A stretch of 14,671 bases of DNA from JAZDJP01 sp043803805. GTDB lineage: Bacteria; Planctomycetota; JAZDJP01. The translations under genes were made by a program, and so were the position numbers. Below, piece after piece: positions 9,530 to 14,546 of this stretch (within the stretch, counting starts at the first letter, position 1; each line of letters starts with the position of its first letter). The stretch is taken from positions 1 through 14,671 of the forward strand of contig JAZDJP010000125.1 in NCBI GenBank assembly GCA_043803805.1, in the 5' to 3' direction. The notes under the pieces are model-generated. The model made no database searches and was not told the origin of the DNA. It saw only the letters and a list, made by a program, of their open reading frames with translations.

Positions 9530-10863
9530 TTTAATGAGGAAGCGGCGAATTCGGGCGTTCCCACCAGGACGAACGACGTCGCGCCCGTGATCCGGACGTT
9601 AACATATTTTCCGGCGAGGTCTTCCGAACCGGAAAATACGACGATGCGGTTGTCCCGGGCGCGGCCGGTGACGCGCGCCGGGTCGAGTTTGCTCGTTCCC
9701 TCGACGAGAACCTCCTCGACGGAGCCGAGGCGTTTCCGGTTCTTCTCGTTCATGATGCGTTCGACCACGGCGAGGAGGGCGTTGTTCCGGCGCTTTTTCG
9801 TTTCCATGGGGACGTCGTCGGGAAGGCCCCCGGCGGCTTTTGTCCCGGGCCGCGGCGAATATTTGAAGACGTAGGCCATCGTGAAACGCGCCGTTTCGGC
9901 AAGCGACACGGATTCCTCGAAATCCGCCTCCGTTTCCGTCGGGAATCCCACAATGATATCCGAGGCCACGGCCAGCCCCGGGACGACTTCACGCGCCCGC
10001 GCCACGAGGGCGAGAAATCCCTCCCGGGTGTAGCGTCGTTTCATCAGGTCCAGGATGCGGTTGGCGCCCGATTGCGCCGGGAGGTGGAGGTAGGGGCAGG
10101 CCCGGGGGCATTCGGCCATCGCCCGCAGAATGTCGTCCGTCAGATCCGCCGGGTGGGAGGTGATGAACCTCACGCGGCGGAGCCCCGGCACGTCCTCGAG
10201 CGCCCGGAGGAGCGTGGCGAGCGAGGTCCCGTCCCGGAATTTCTTCCCGTAGGAATCAATGTTCTGGCCGAGCAGGGTGATTTCGACAACCCCGTCGGCG
10301 GCCAGCGCCCGCGCCTCCTCCAGGATTTCCGCCGGACGGCGGCTCGCCTCCGGGCCGCGCGTGAAGGGGACAATGCAATACGAACAGTAATGGTCGCACC
10401 CGCGCATCACCGCGATGTAGGCCTGGAAGCGGTTCGGGCGGGCGGCGACGTGACGGGGGGCGGTGAATTCCCGGTCCGCGGGGCCGGTTTCGAGGACGCG
10501 CTCGCCCTCTGCGACGCGGGCGAGGATGTCGGGAAGGGCGCGGAACCTGTTCGGCCCGGTGACGAAATCCACGTGGGGCATGCGATCGAGGATCTCCCGG
10601 CCGGCGCGCTCGGCCATGCATCCCATGACGCCGATGAGGAGCCCCGGGTGTTTCGCCTTTCGCCGCGCCAGCATCCCGAGGTGGCTCCAGACCTTGTCCT
10701 CGGCGTGCTGGCGGACGCTGCAGGTGTTGAATAGTATTAAATCCGCCGAGGCGATGTCCTCCGCGCGCCGCCAGCCGCGCCCGAGAAGTTCCCCGATCGC
10801 GAGCTCGCCGTCGAGCGCGTTCATCTGACAACCGAAGGATTTGAGATATACGGAGGCGGTCAT
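9517..10863 (-). CDS. miaB: tRNA-2-methylthio-N6-dimethylallyladenosine synthase (radical SAM methylthiotransferase)
   Basis: Adds the 2-methylthio group to N6-isopentenyladenosine at position 37 of tRNAs that read U-starting codons, using two iron-sulfur clusters and S-adenosylmethionine. The product is 448 residues, standard length. The N-terminal UPF0004 domain supplies cluster ligands Cys12 (S-F-G-C-Q-M-N), Cys48 (N-T-C-S-V-R) and Cys82 (G-C-M-A-E). The radical SAM CxxxCxxC motif is C156-C160-C163, followed by I-V-P-F-T-R-G as in MiaB rather than MtaB or RimO. A C-terminal TRAM-like domain (about 375-440) would bind tRNA. ATG 10863 is chosen because homology begins there; the open frame upstream runs antisense through asnS and is not coding. 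No ribosome site is evident. It starts 47 bases after asnS on the same strand, and both genes act on tRNA, so they are likely co-transcribed. Confidence 0.95.
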   Translation of the reverse strand: MTASVYLKSFGCQMNALDGELAIGELLGRGWRRAEDIASADLILFNTCSVRQHAEDKVWSHLGMLARRKAKHPGLLIGVMGCMAERAGREILDRMPHVDFVTGPNRFRALPDILARVAEGERVLETGPADREFTAPRHVAARPNRFQAYIAVMRGCDHYCSYCIVPFTRGPEASRRPAEILEEARALAADGVVEITLLGQNIDSYGKKFRDGTSLATLLRALEDVPGLRRVRFITSHPADLTDDILRAMAECPRACPYLHLPAQSGANRILDLMKRRYTREGFLALVARAREVVPGLAVASDIIVGFPTETEADFEESVSLAETARFTMAYVFKYSPRPGTKAAGGLPDDVPMETKKRRNNALLAVVERIMNEKNRKRLGSVEEVLVEGTSKLDPARVTGRARDNRIVVFSGSEDLAGKYVNVRITGATSFVLVGTPEFAASSLKDKF

Positions 10864-10910
10864 GGGATTAATGAGTGATCGGTCTTGTTTCTGCGAGATA
10901 CGATTCACGT

Positions 10911-12296
10911 TTAGAACTTGGCATATCCCGGCACCCGCGGGCACAAGGCAACGTCCCGGATGTTCTCCATCCCCGTCACGTACATGAGGACGCGCTCGAA
11001 GCCGAGCCCGAACCCGGCGTGGGGCGCCGTCCCGAACCGCCGGAGGTCCGCGTACCATTCGTAGGGTTTCGGATCCATGTTGAGTTCGCGCATCCGTTCC
11101 TGGAGGACGTCGAGGCGGTGCTCGCGCTGGGACCCGCCGATGAGTTCGCCCACCCGCGGCACCAGGAGATCGAAGCAGGAGACGGTTTTCCCCCCGTCGT
11201 CGCAGTACATGTAGAAGGGCTTCATTTTCCGGGGCATGTGGGTGACGAACACCGGGCCCTTCGCGTGCTCCTCGGTGAGGAACCGTTCGTGTTCCGTTTG
11301 GATATCGCCCCCCCAGACGGGAGGGAACTCGAATTTCCGCCCGCACTTCTGGAGGACGTTCATGACGTCGGTGTAAGTCATGGTGGAGAATTTCGCGTCG
11401 GCCAGGGTCTTCATCTTGGCGATGAGCCCCTTCTCAATCCGCTCGTCGAAGAATTTCAGGTCCCGTGCGGAGTGTTCCAGAACGTACCGGAGGAGGAACC
11501 GCACGAAATCCTCCGCCAGCGCCATGTCGTCATCGAGATCGGCGAAGGCCATCTCCGGCTCCACCATCCAGAACTCCGAGGCGTGGCGGGGGGTGTTCGA
11601 GTTCTCGGCCCGGAACGTCGGGCCGAACGTGTACGCCTTGCCGAGCGACATCGCGAGAATCTCCGCCTCGAGCTGGCCCGAGACGGTGAGATGGCACTTC
11701 TCGCCGAAGAAATCCTTCGTGTAGTCAATCCGCCGGTCGCCGGTGCGGGGCGGGTCGTTCATGTCGAGCATGGTCACCTGGAACATGGCTCCGGCGCCCT
11801 CGCAGTCGCTCGTGGTGAGGATGGGGGAGTGGCAATAGACGAAGCCGCGCTCCCCAAAGAACGCATGCACCGCCGCCGCTAAAACGGACCGCACCCGGAA
11901 CATCGCCCCGAACGTATTGGTCCGCGGCCGCATGTGGGCCACGGTACGCAGGAACTCGAACGACGTCCCCGCCTTCTGGACCGGGGAGGAGGCGTCGCAG
12001 GTTCCGAGAATGGTGATGGCGGATGGCACCACCTCCACCCGTTGGCCCGCGGCGGGCGAGGCGCGGAGTTCCCCCTGGACGAGCAGACTCGCCCCCGTGA
12101 TTTGCGTCGTGACTTCCTTGAAATTCGCCAGCGCCGGTTCGAGAACAACCTGGAGGGAATCGAAACAGGAGCCGTCGTTCAGGTGCAGAAAGGCGACATT
12201 CTTGCTGATGCGGAGGGTCTTGATCCAGCCGGCCACGGTCACCCGGTCGCCGGGTTTCCCGGCGTCGAGGACCTTCACGATCTCGGTTCGCTTCAT
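10911..12296 (-). CDS. asnS: Asparaginyl-tRNA synthetase (class IIb)
   Basis: Charges tRNA-Asn with asparagine in the cytoplasm. The 461-residue product has an N-terminal OB-fold anticodon-binding domain (about 15-105, including V-A-G-W-I-K and the N-V-A-F-L-H-L-N-D-G-S strand). A class II catalytic core follows. Motif 2 spans about 226-249 and reads F-R-A-E-N-S-N-T-P-R-H then E-F-W-M-V-E-P-E. Motif 3 is G-L-G-F-E-R (430-435), followed by I-R-D and C-P-R-V-P-G. The A-E-N-S-N-T-P-R-H wording and C-terminal L-C-P-R-x-P-G fit AsnRS rather than AspRS, which would also be longer. ATG 12296 is preceded by GGGGAG (12309-12304). Its presence implies direct asparagine charging rather than sole reliance on the amidotransferase route. 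It is the first gene of the asnS-miaB-ATPase run. Confidence 0.95.
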   Translation of the reverse strand: MKRTEIVKVLDAGKPGDRVTVAGWIKTLRISKNVAFLHLNDGSCFDSLQVVLEPALANFKEVTTQITGASLLVQGELRASPAAGQRVEVVPSAITILGTCDASSPVQKAGTSFEFLRTVAHMRPRTNTFGAMFRVRSVLAAAVHAFFGERGFVYCHSPILTTSDCEGAGAMFQVTMLDMNDPPRTGDRRIDYTKDFFGEKCHLTVSGQLEAEILAMSLGKAYTFGPTFRAENSNTPRHASEFWMVEPEMAFADLDDDMALAEDFVRFLLRYVLEHSARDLKFFDERIEKGLIAKMKTLADAKFSTMTYTDVMNVLQKCGRKFEFPPVWGGDIQTEHERFLTEEHAKGPVFVTHMPRKMKPFYMYCDDGGKTVSCFDLLVPRVGELIGGSQREHRLDVLQERMRELNMDPKPYEWYADLRRFGTAPHAGFGLGFERVLMYVTGMENIRDVALCPRVPGYAKF

Positions 12297-12303
12297 GGGA
12301 TTT

Positions 12304-12309
12304 CTCCCC
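12304..12309 (-). promoter_or_regulatory. Ribosome binding site of asnS
   Basis: GGGGAG on the minus strand, 7 bases before ATG 12296. It supports the chosen asnS start. Confidence 0.6.
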
Positions 12310-12373
12310 GAATTGGAACGATGGACCCGTCTGCCGCCCGACGACGGCCATTAACGATTCGCCATACTCTTCT

Positions 12374-12404
12374 CCGCTCATGGTGAGCGTGTCGAACCAT
12401 GAAC
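12374..12404. repeat. REP-like intergenic palindromic element
   Basis: GCTCA (12376-12380) and TGAGC (12384-12388) form a small hairpin. The alternative arms TCATGGT (12378-12384) and ACCATGA (12396-12402) are perfect complements around an 11-base loop. The wording, a CTCATGGTGAGC core followed by GTCGAACCATG, resembles extragenic palindromes seen dispersed in many bacterial genomes (from memory, not searched). Confidence 0.5.
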
Positions 12405-12477
12405 GATTGCAAGCATATGCGAAAGGATCTATTGTGCGGCCGGCCGGCGGGGGATTCCATAGAAATTTTCGCCGGGA

Positions 12478-12506
12478 TTGACCGGCGCCGGAAGTAGGGG
12501 TATAAA
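12478..12506 (+). promoter_or_regulatory. Sigma70-type promoter for the MNT/HEPN operon
   Basis: TTGACC (12478-12483), exactly 17 bases, TATAAA (12501-12506). This is the best promoter in the window. It would give a leader of about 100 bases before ATG 12612. Confidence 0.6.
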
Positions 12507-12543
12507 GGGATCGGGTATCCGTGGGGTGGGGGTGCGGAAGGCG

Positions 12544-12571
12544 TTGCGAAGCGAAGAGGCGGGGATATACT
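12544..12571 (+). promoter_or_regulatory. Second candidate promoter for the MNT/HEPN operon
   Basis: TTGCGA (12544-12549), 16 bases, TATACT (12566-12571). It would start transcription near 12578, closer to the coding start than the upstream promoter. Confidence 0.35.
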
Positions 12572-12611
12572 GTGGGTGTTCCGGATCAAGGGGCGTTTTG
12601 AAGGGCATCCG

Positions 12612-12905
12612 ATGAAAACAAAAAATGAGATTCTGGCGATTCTTCGGGGGATGAAGCCGTTCCTCGCGTCCGACTTTCATGTGAAGACCATCGGCCTTTT
12701 CGGTTCGGCGGCCCGCGGGGAATCGAATTCCCGGAGCGATATTGACGTGCTGGTGGAATTTCAGCCGCCGATCGGGATGTTTAAATTCCTGGAATTGGAG
12801 GAGATGCTCAGCGAGCGATTGGGCGGCAAGGTGGATCTCGTTTCGAAAAAGGCATTGAAACCGGAAATCGGACGTGCCATCTTGACGGAAACCGTATCGC
12901 CATGA
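12612..12905 (+). CDS. MNT-type nucleotidyltransferase antitoxin (MntA-like)
   Basis: A minimal nucleotidyltransferase of the kind paired with HEPN toxins. In characterised MntA-HepT systems it neutralises the toxin by transferring AMP to a tyrosine beside the HEPN RNase motif. The 97-residue product carries the pol-beta signature G-S-A-A-R-G-E (31-37) and S-D-I-D (42-45). Asp43, Asp45 and the third metal-site Asp75 (K-V-D-L-V) are all present, so it should be catalytically competent. ATG 12612 is selected because GAAGGG (12600-12605) lies 6 bases upstream; a GTG at 12576 in frame lacks a ribosome site. Its stop overlaps the next start as ATGA, implying translational coupling. Two candidate promoters lie upstream. 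Confidence 0.9.
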   Translation: MKTKNEILAILRGMKPFLASDFHVKTIGLFGSAARGESNSRSDIDVLVEFQPPIGMFKFLELEEMLSERLGGKVDLVSKKALKPEIGRAILTETVSP

Positions 12906-13249
12906 AACGGGCCATTGTTGATTACGCGGCGGATATTTTGTCCTGTTTCCAGGAGACGCAGGAGTTTGTGCGGGGGATGGATTTCAGCGCGTTTGCCGGA
13001 GACCGTAAAACGGTCAACGCCGTGATTCACAGTTTGGAGGTCATGGGCGAGGCGGCCAAGCAAATCCCCGTCGAAATCCGCGAGCGCCATCCCGGGATCC
13101 CGTGGAAACGGATGGCCGGCATGCGTGACAAACTCATCCATGAATATTCGGGTGTTGATCTGGAGATTGTCTGGGGTGTTGTAACTTCCGAGTTGCCGCC
13201 GCTCGGTCCGCTTTTTGAGAAATTGTTGCAAGAACTGAAGAAGGGATAG
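12902..13249 (+). CDS. HEPN-domain RNase toxin (HepT-like, DUF86)
   Basis: The toxin partner of the upstream MNT protein, a small all-helical ribonuclease expected to cleave cellular RNA or tRNA when unmodified. The 115-residue product matches the usual DUF86 length. The catalytic motif is R75-D-K-L-I-H80-E-Y82, the RX4HXY form, whose tyrosine is the AMPylation target in characterised MntA-HepT pairs. V-M-G-E-A-A-K (47-53) and H-P-G-I-P-W-K (63-69) are also standard DUF86 landmarks. Its ATG overlaps the MNT stop by 4 bases and lacks its own ribosome site, so expression depends on antitoxin translation. All catalytic residues seem intact. Together with hicBA just downstream it makes two toxin-antitoxin modules in tandem. 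Confidence 0.92.
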   Translation: MKRAIVDYAADILSCFQETQEFVRGMDFSAFAGDRKTVNAVIHSLEVMGEAAKQIPVEIRERHPGIPWKRMAGMRDKLIHEYSGVDLEIVWGVVTSELPPLGPLFEKLLQELKKG

Positions 13250-13280
13250 TGCCGGCGCCACACTGCGAAGGAGGCGAAAT

Positions 13281-13311
13281 CGTTTAAGGTCGCATTTTGC
13301 GTCCTTAAACG
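13281..13311. promoter_or_regulatory. 31-base palindrome upstream of hicB, operator-like
   Basis: CGTTTAAGG (13281-13289) and CCTTAAACG (13303-13311) are perfect complements. Inside them CGCA (13291-13294) pairs with TGCG (13298-13301) around TTT, with one T-T mismatch between the stems. No T-run follows, so a terminator is unlikely. Its place between the HEPN stop and the hicB ribosome site suggests an autoregulatory operator. Confidence 0.6.
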
Positions 13312-13323
13312 CAACGATGGGAA

Positions 13324-13330
13324 GGGGAGG
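13324..13330 (+). promoter_or_regulatory. Ribosome binding site selecting ATG 13337 of hicB
   Basis: GGGGAGG ends 6 bases before ATG 13337 but touches the in-frame GTG 13331 directly, which rules out GTG as the practical start. Confidence 0.6.
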
Positions 13331-13336
13331 GTGAAT

Positions 13337-13576
13337 ATGCGGCGATATCAGGAATTTGAGATCAATTACTTTCAGGACGAGGATGGGATTTTCACCGCCG
13401 AAGTTCCAGCGATTCGCGGATGCGTCGCGTCGGGGCGGACGATTGAAGAGGCATATAGGAACGTTGTGGATGCGATTGAGAGTTGCCTCGAAGCCCGGGC
13501 GAAAGTGGCTGCGATGCGATTGCGAAAACCGCGTTACGCCGGGGTGAACGTTTACCGGCGGCCGGCGCATGTCTAA
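13337..13576 (+). CDS. hicB: HicB-family antitoxin
   Basis: Neutralises the HicA RNA interferase by direct binding. The 79-residue product is nearly all one partial RNase H-like HicB domain. It shows I-N-Y-F-Q-D-E-D-G-I-F-T-A-E-V-P (about 9-24), then G-C-V-A-S-G-R-T-I-E-E-A (28-39), then D-A-I-E-S-C-L-E (45-52). The C-terminus ends in a short basic tail with no visible ribbon-helix-helix or helix-turn-helix DNA-binding domain, unlike longer HicB proteins. It precedes hicA, so the order is antitoxin-toxin, the reverse of the E. coli hicAB arrangement. The coding regions overlap by 8 bases. A strong palindrome sits 25 bases before the start and may bind the complex or another regulator. Confidence 0.88.
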   Translation: MRRYQEFEINYFQDEDGIFTAEVPAIRGCVASGRTIEEAYRNVVDAIESCLEARAKVAAMRLRKPRYAGVNVYRRPAHV

Positions 13577-13787
13577 GTTGACGCGGATTTCCTATCGGGA
13601 ACTGGCCGCAAAACTGCGTCGCGCGGGTTACATGGAGATACGAACAAGCCGGCATCCGGTATATTACCTTGCGGAGCGAAACATCACGGTGCCGGTTCCA
13701 AAGCATCCCGGCGATGTCCCGATCGGCACACTTCGGGCGATCGTGAGGGAAACCGGAATGAACGTTGAAGAGTTCAATGACTTATAA
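13569..13787 (+). CDS. hicA: HicA-family mRNA interferase toxin
   Basis: A small dsRBD-fold RNase that would degrade mRNA when not bound by HicB. The 72-residue product matches the family: I-S-Y-R-E-L-A-A-K-L-R-R-A-G-Y (7-21), then T-S-R-H-P-V-Y-Y (26-33) with the presumed catalytic His29. I-T-V-P-V-P-K-H-P-G (39-48) and G-T-L-R-A-I-V-R-E-T-G (53-63) follow. The usual Gly-Ser-His-His has become Ser-Arg-His-Pro; the key His is kept, so activity is plausible. The start overlaps the end of hicB by 8 bases and has no ribosome site of its own, so translation is probably coupled to hicB. Downstream lies the hairpin-rich block. Confidence 0.88.
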   Translation: MSKLTRISYRELAAKLRRAGYMEIRTSRHPVYYLAERNITVPVPKHPGDVPIGTLRAIVRETGMNVEEFNDL

Positions 13788-13816
13788 CCCAGGAGGAGGA
13801 TCGGATTTGTAAGATG

Positions 13817-13838
13817 AGAGTTCGCGAACGCGAACTCT
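13817..13838. repeat. Perfect 10-base-arm palindrome downstream of hicA
   Basis: AGAGTTCGCG (13817-13826), AA, CGCGAACTCT (13829-13838). Flanks ATTTGTA on the left and TACAAAT on the right extend the symmetry if a 6-base insert on the left arm is bulged. No T-rich tract follows, so it may be a mobile palindromic repeat or protein site rather than the hicA terminator. Confidence 0.55.
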
Positions 13839-13868
13839 ACAAATTTATCGCGTAGCTTCGGCTGCTGT

Positions 13869-14000
13869 CCAGATCGAAACGGGAAATTTCGTAACAAAGG
13901 ATGGCGCTCGAGGCACGCCCCAAACCGGGGCGTGCTGAAAGCGTTCCTTTGTGGGCATTCCCGTGCCTGATCTGGGGCGCAAGTAAGTGCGCCCCTTTTT
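13869..14000 (+). ncRNA. Candidate structured small RNA ending in an intrinsic terminator
   Basis: Five collinear paired segments make one long hairpin. CCAGATC (13869-13875) pairs with GATCTGG (13969-13975), ACGGGAA (13879-13885) with TTCCCGT (13958-13964), and ACAAAGGA (13894-13901) with TCCTTTGT (13945-13952). CGCT (13905-13908) pairs with AGCG (13940-13943), and GCACGCCCC (13913-13921) with GGGGCGTGC (13927-13935), closed by an AAACC loop. That is 35 pairs in order with only small internal loops. A terminator hairpin with T-run follows immediately and shares two bases with the outer stem. This is the layout expected of a small RNA of roughly 130 bases transcribed rightward. It matches no RNA family that I recognise; 6S-like RNA or a palindromic mobile element are alternatives. 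No clear promoter was found. Confidence 0.5.
13974..14000 (+). terminator. Rho-independent terminator
   Basis: GGGGCGCA (13974-13981), loop AGTAAG, TGCGCCCC (13988-13995), then TTTTT (13996-14000). A perfect 8-base GC-rich stem plus T-run. It insulates mod from hicBA and would end the candidate small RNA. Confidence 0.8.
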
Positions 14001-14025
14001 ATTTCCCGGGAAAACCGGGAAATAA
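13999..14025. repeat. 11-base-arm inverted repeat
   Basis: TTATTTCCCGG (13999-14009), loop GAAAA, CCGGGAAATAA (14015-14025): perfect arms. It directly abuts the terminator T-run and could act as a reverse-strand structure or protect the 3' end. Confidence 0.6.
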
Positions 14026-14053
14026 CCCTCCGTAGCCCTTGGCGAAGGAGGGT
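14025..14053. repeat. 7-base-arm inverted repeat ahead of mod
   Basis: ACCCTCC (14025-14031) pairs with GGAGGGT (14047-14053) around a 15-base loop that itself can pair GCC with GGC. It is the last of the chain of hairpins. Confidence 0.45.
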
Positions 14054-14112
14054 GGCACTGGAAGTCTTCAAGGGAAGCCGTTCCCCGACAGGGGCCGAAT
14101 CGCGCATAATGC

Positions 14113-14119
14113 GAGGAGG
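14113..14119 (+). promoter_or_regulatory. Ribosome binding site of the mod fragment
   Basis: GAGGAGG lies 4 bases before ATG 14124. It fixes the start at the conserved Mod N-terminus rather than at the in-frame GTG 14052. Confidence 0.65.
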
Positions 14120-14123
14120 CCCC

Positions 14124-14546
14124 ATGCCCGTTCTGCAATTTAAGGGGAAGACGGCGGTGGAATCCCATCACCATACCGTGCCCCATCATGTCTTGGAGTT
14201 TGACAAAACACTATCCTGTCTTCCTGACGGGGAAAAGCCGGGACTCGACGGCAATCTTGTTGTTGAGGGAGACAACCTCCTCGCCCTGAAGGCGCTTCTC
14301 CCTTCCCACGCGGGTCGTGTGAAGTGCATTTATATTGACCCGCCCTACAACACCGGGAGTGAGGAATGGGTCTACAACGACAATCTCACCCAGCCTCAGT
14401 TCAAGGAATGGTTGGGGCAGGTTGTCGGCAGGGAAGGGGAGGATGCCTGCCGCCACGACAAGTGGTGTTGCATGATGTATCCACGCCTGATGCTTCTCAA
14501 AGAGTTGCTACGGGAAGATGGGGTCATATTCGTAGTGACCCCCTAA
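14124..14546 (+). pseudogene. Type III restriction-modification Mod methyltransferase, N-terminal fragment cut by IS3-family insertion
   Basis: Mod proteins methylate adenine N6 in a target site and give sequence specificity to type III restriction. The 140-codon frame begins with the family opening (F-K-G-K-T, then H-H-x-x-V-P). It continues through G-D-N-L-L-A-L-K-A-L-L-P (49-60) to the catalytic motif D72-P-P-Y75-N-T-G. R-H-D-K-W then M-M-Y-P-R-L (110-122) and L-L-R-E-D-G-V-I-F-V (128-137) follow. Homologues continue with S-I-D-D-N-E, but here the next bases are an IS end, giving V-T-P and a stop. The AdoMet-binding motif, which is C-terminal in this beta-class enzyme, and the target recognition domain are missing, so this piece alone cannot be active. 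The rest of mod and any res gene should lie beyond the insertion, outside the window. Confidence 0.88.

Larger units (their letters stand above)
12310..12611. other. Intergenic region between divergent asnS and the MNT/HEPN pair
   Basis: About 300 bases without a convincing gene. It holds a REP-like palindromic element (about 12374-12404), a consensus-like promoter at 12478-12506, and a second promoter candidate at 12544-12571, both facing the toxin-antitoxin pair. A clear promoter for asnS was not found. Base composition shifts here from the GC-rich core genes toward the less GC-rich accessory island. Confidence 0.6.
13788..14123. other. Hairpin-rich intergenic block between hicA and the mod fragment
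   Basis: 336 bases with no convincing protein gene. About 13805-14053 is covered by successive inverted repeats: a 10-base-arm palindrome (13817-13838), a UUCG-loop hairpin (13852-13865), a long multi-segment stem (13869-13975), an intrinsic terminator (13974-14000), an 11-base-arm hairpin (13999-14025) and a 7-base-arm hairpin (14025-14053). The final 70 bases lead to the ribosome site of mod. Listed separately below. Confidence 0.75.

Noticed and set aside
10864..11346. N-terminal extension of miaB into asnS
   Set aside because: The added residues are an out-of-frame reading of asnS; MiaB homology begins at ATG 10863.
10875..11882. 335-codon plus-strand frame opposite asnS
   Set aside because: It is a shadow of asnS codon structure with His/Val/Glu-rich low-information sequence.
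12761..13570. 269-codon minus-strand frame across the toxin-antitoxin genes
   Set aside because: It runs antisense through three well-supported genes and crosses their junctions; no motif is seen.
14081..14110. Promoter TTCCCC-N18-CATAAT before mod
   Set aside because: Transcription would start inside the mod ribosome binding site (14113-14119), contradicting its use, and the -35 match is poor.
13788..14123. Integron attC recombination site or array
   Set aside because: The palindromes lack the paired RYYYAAC / GTTRRRY core sites at their ends, and no integrase is present.
13664..14125. 153-codon minus-strand frame across the hairpin block
   Set aside because: It runs through the intrinsic terminator and several inverted repeats, is not conserved-looking, and overlaps hicA.
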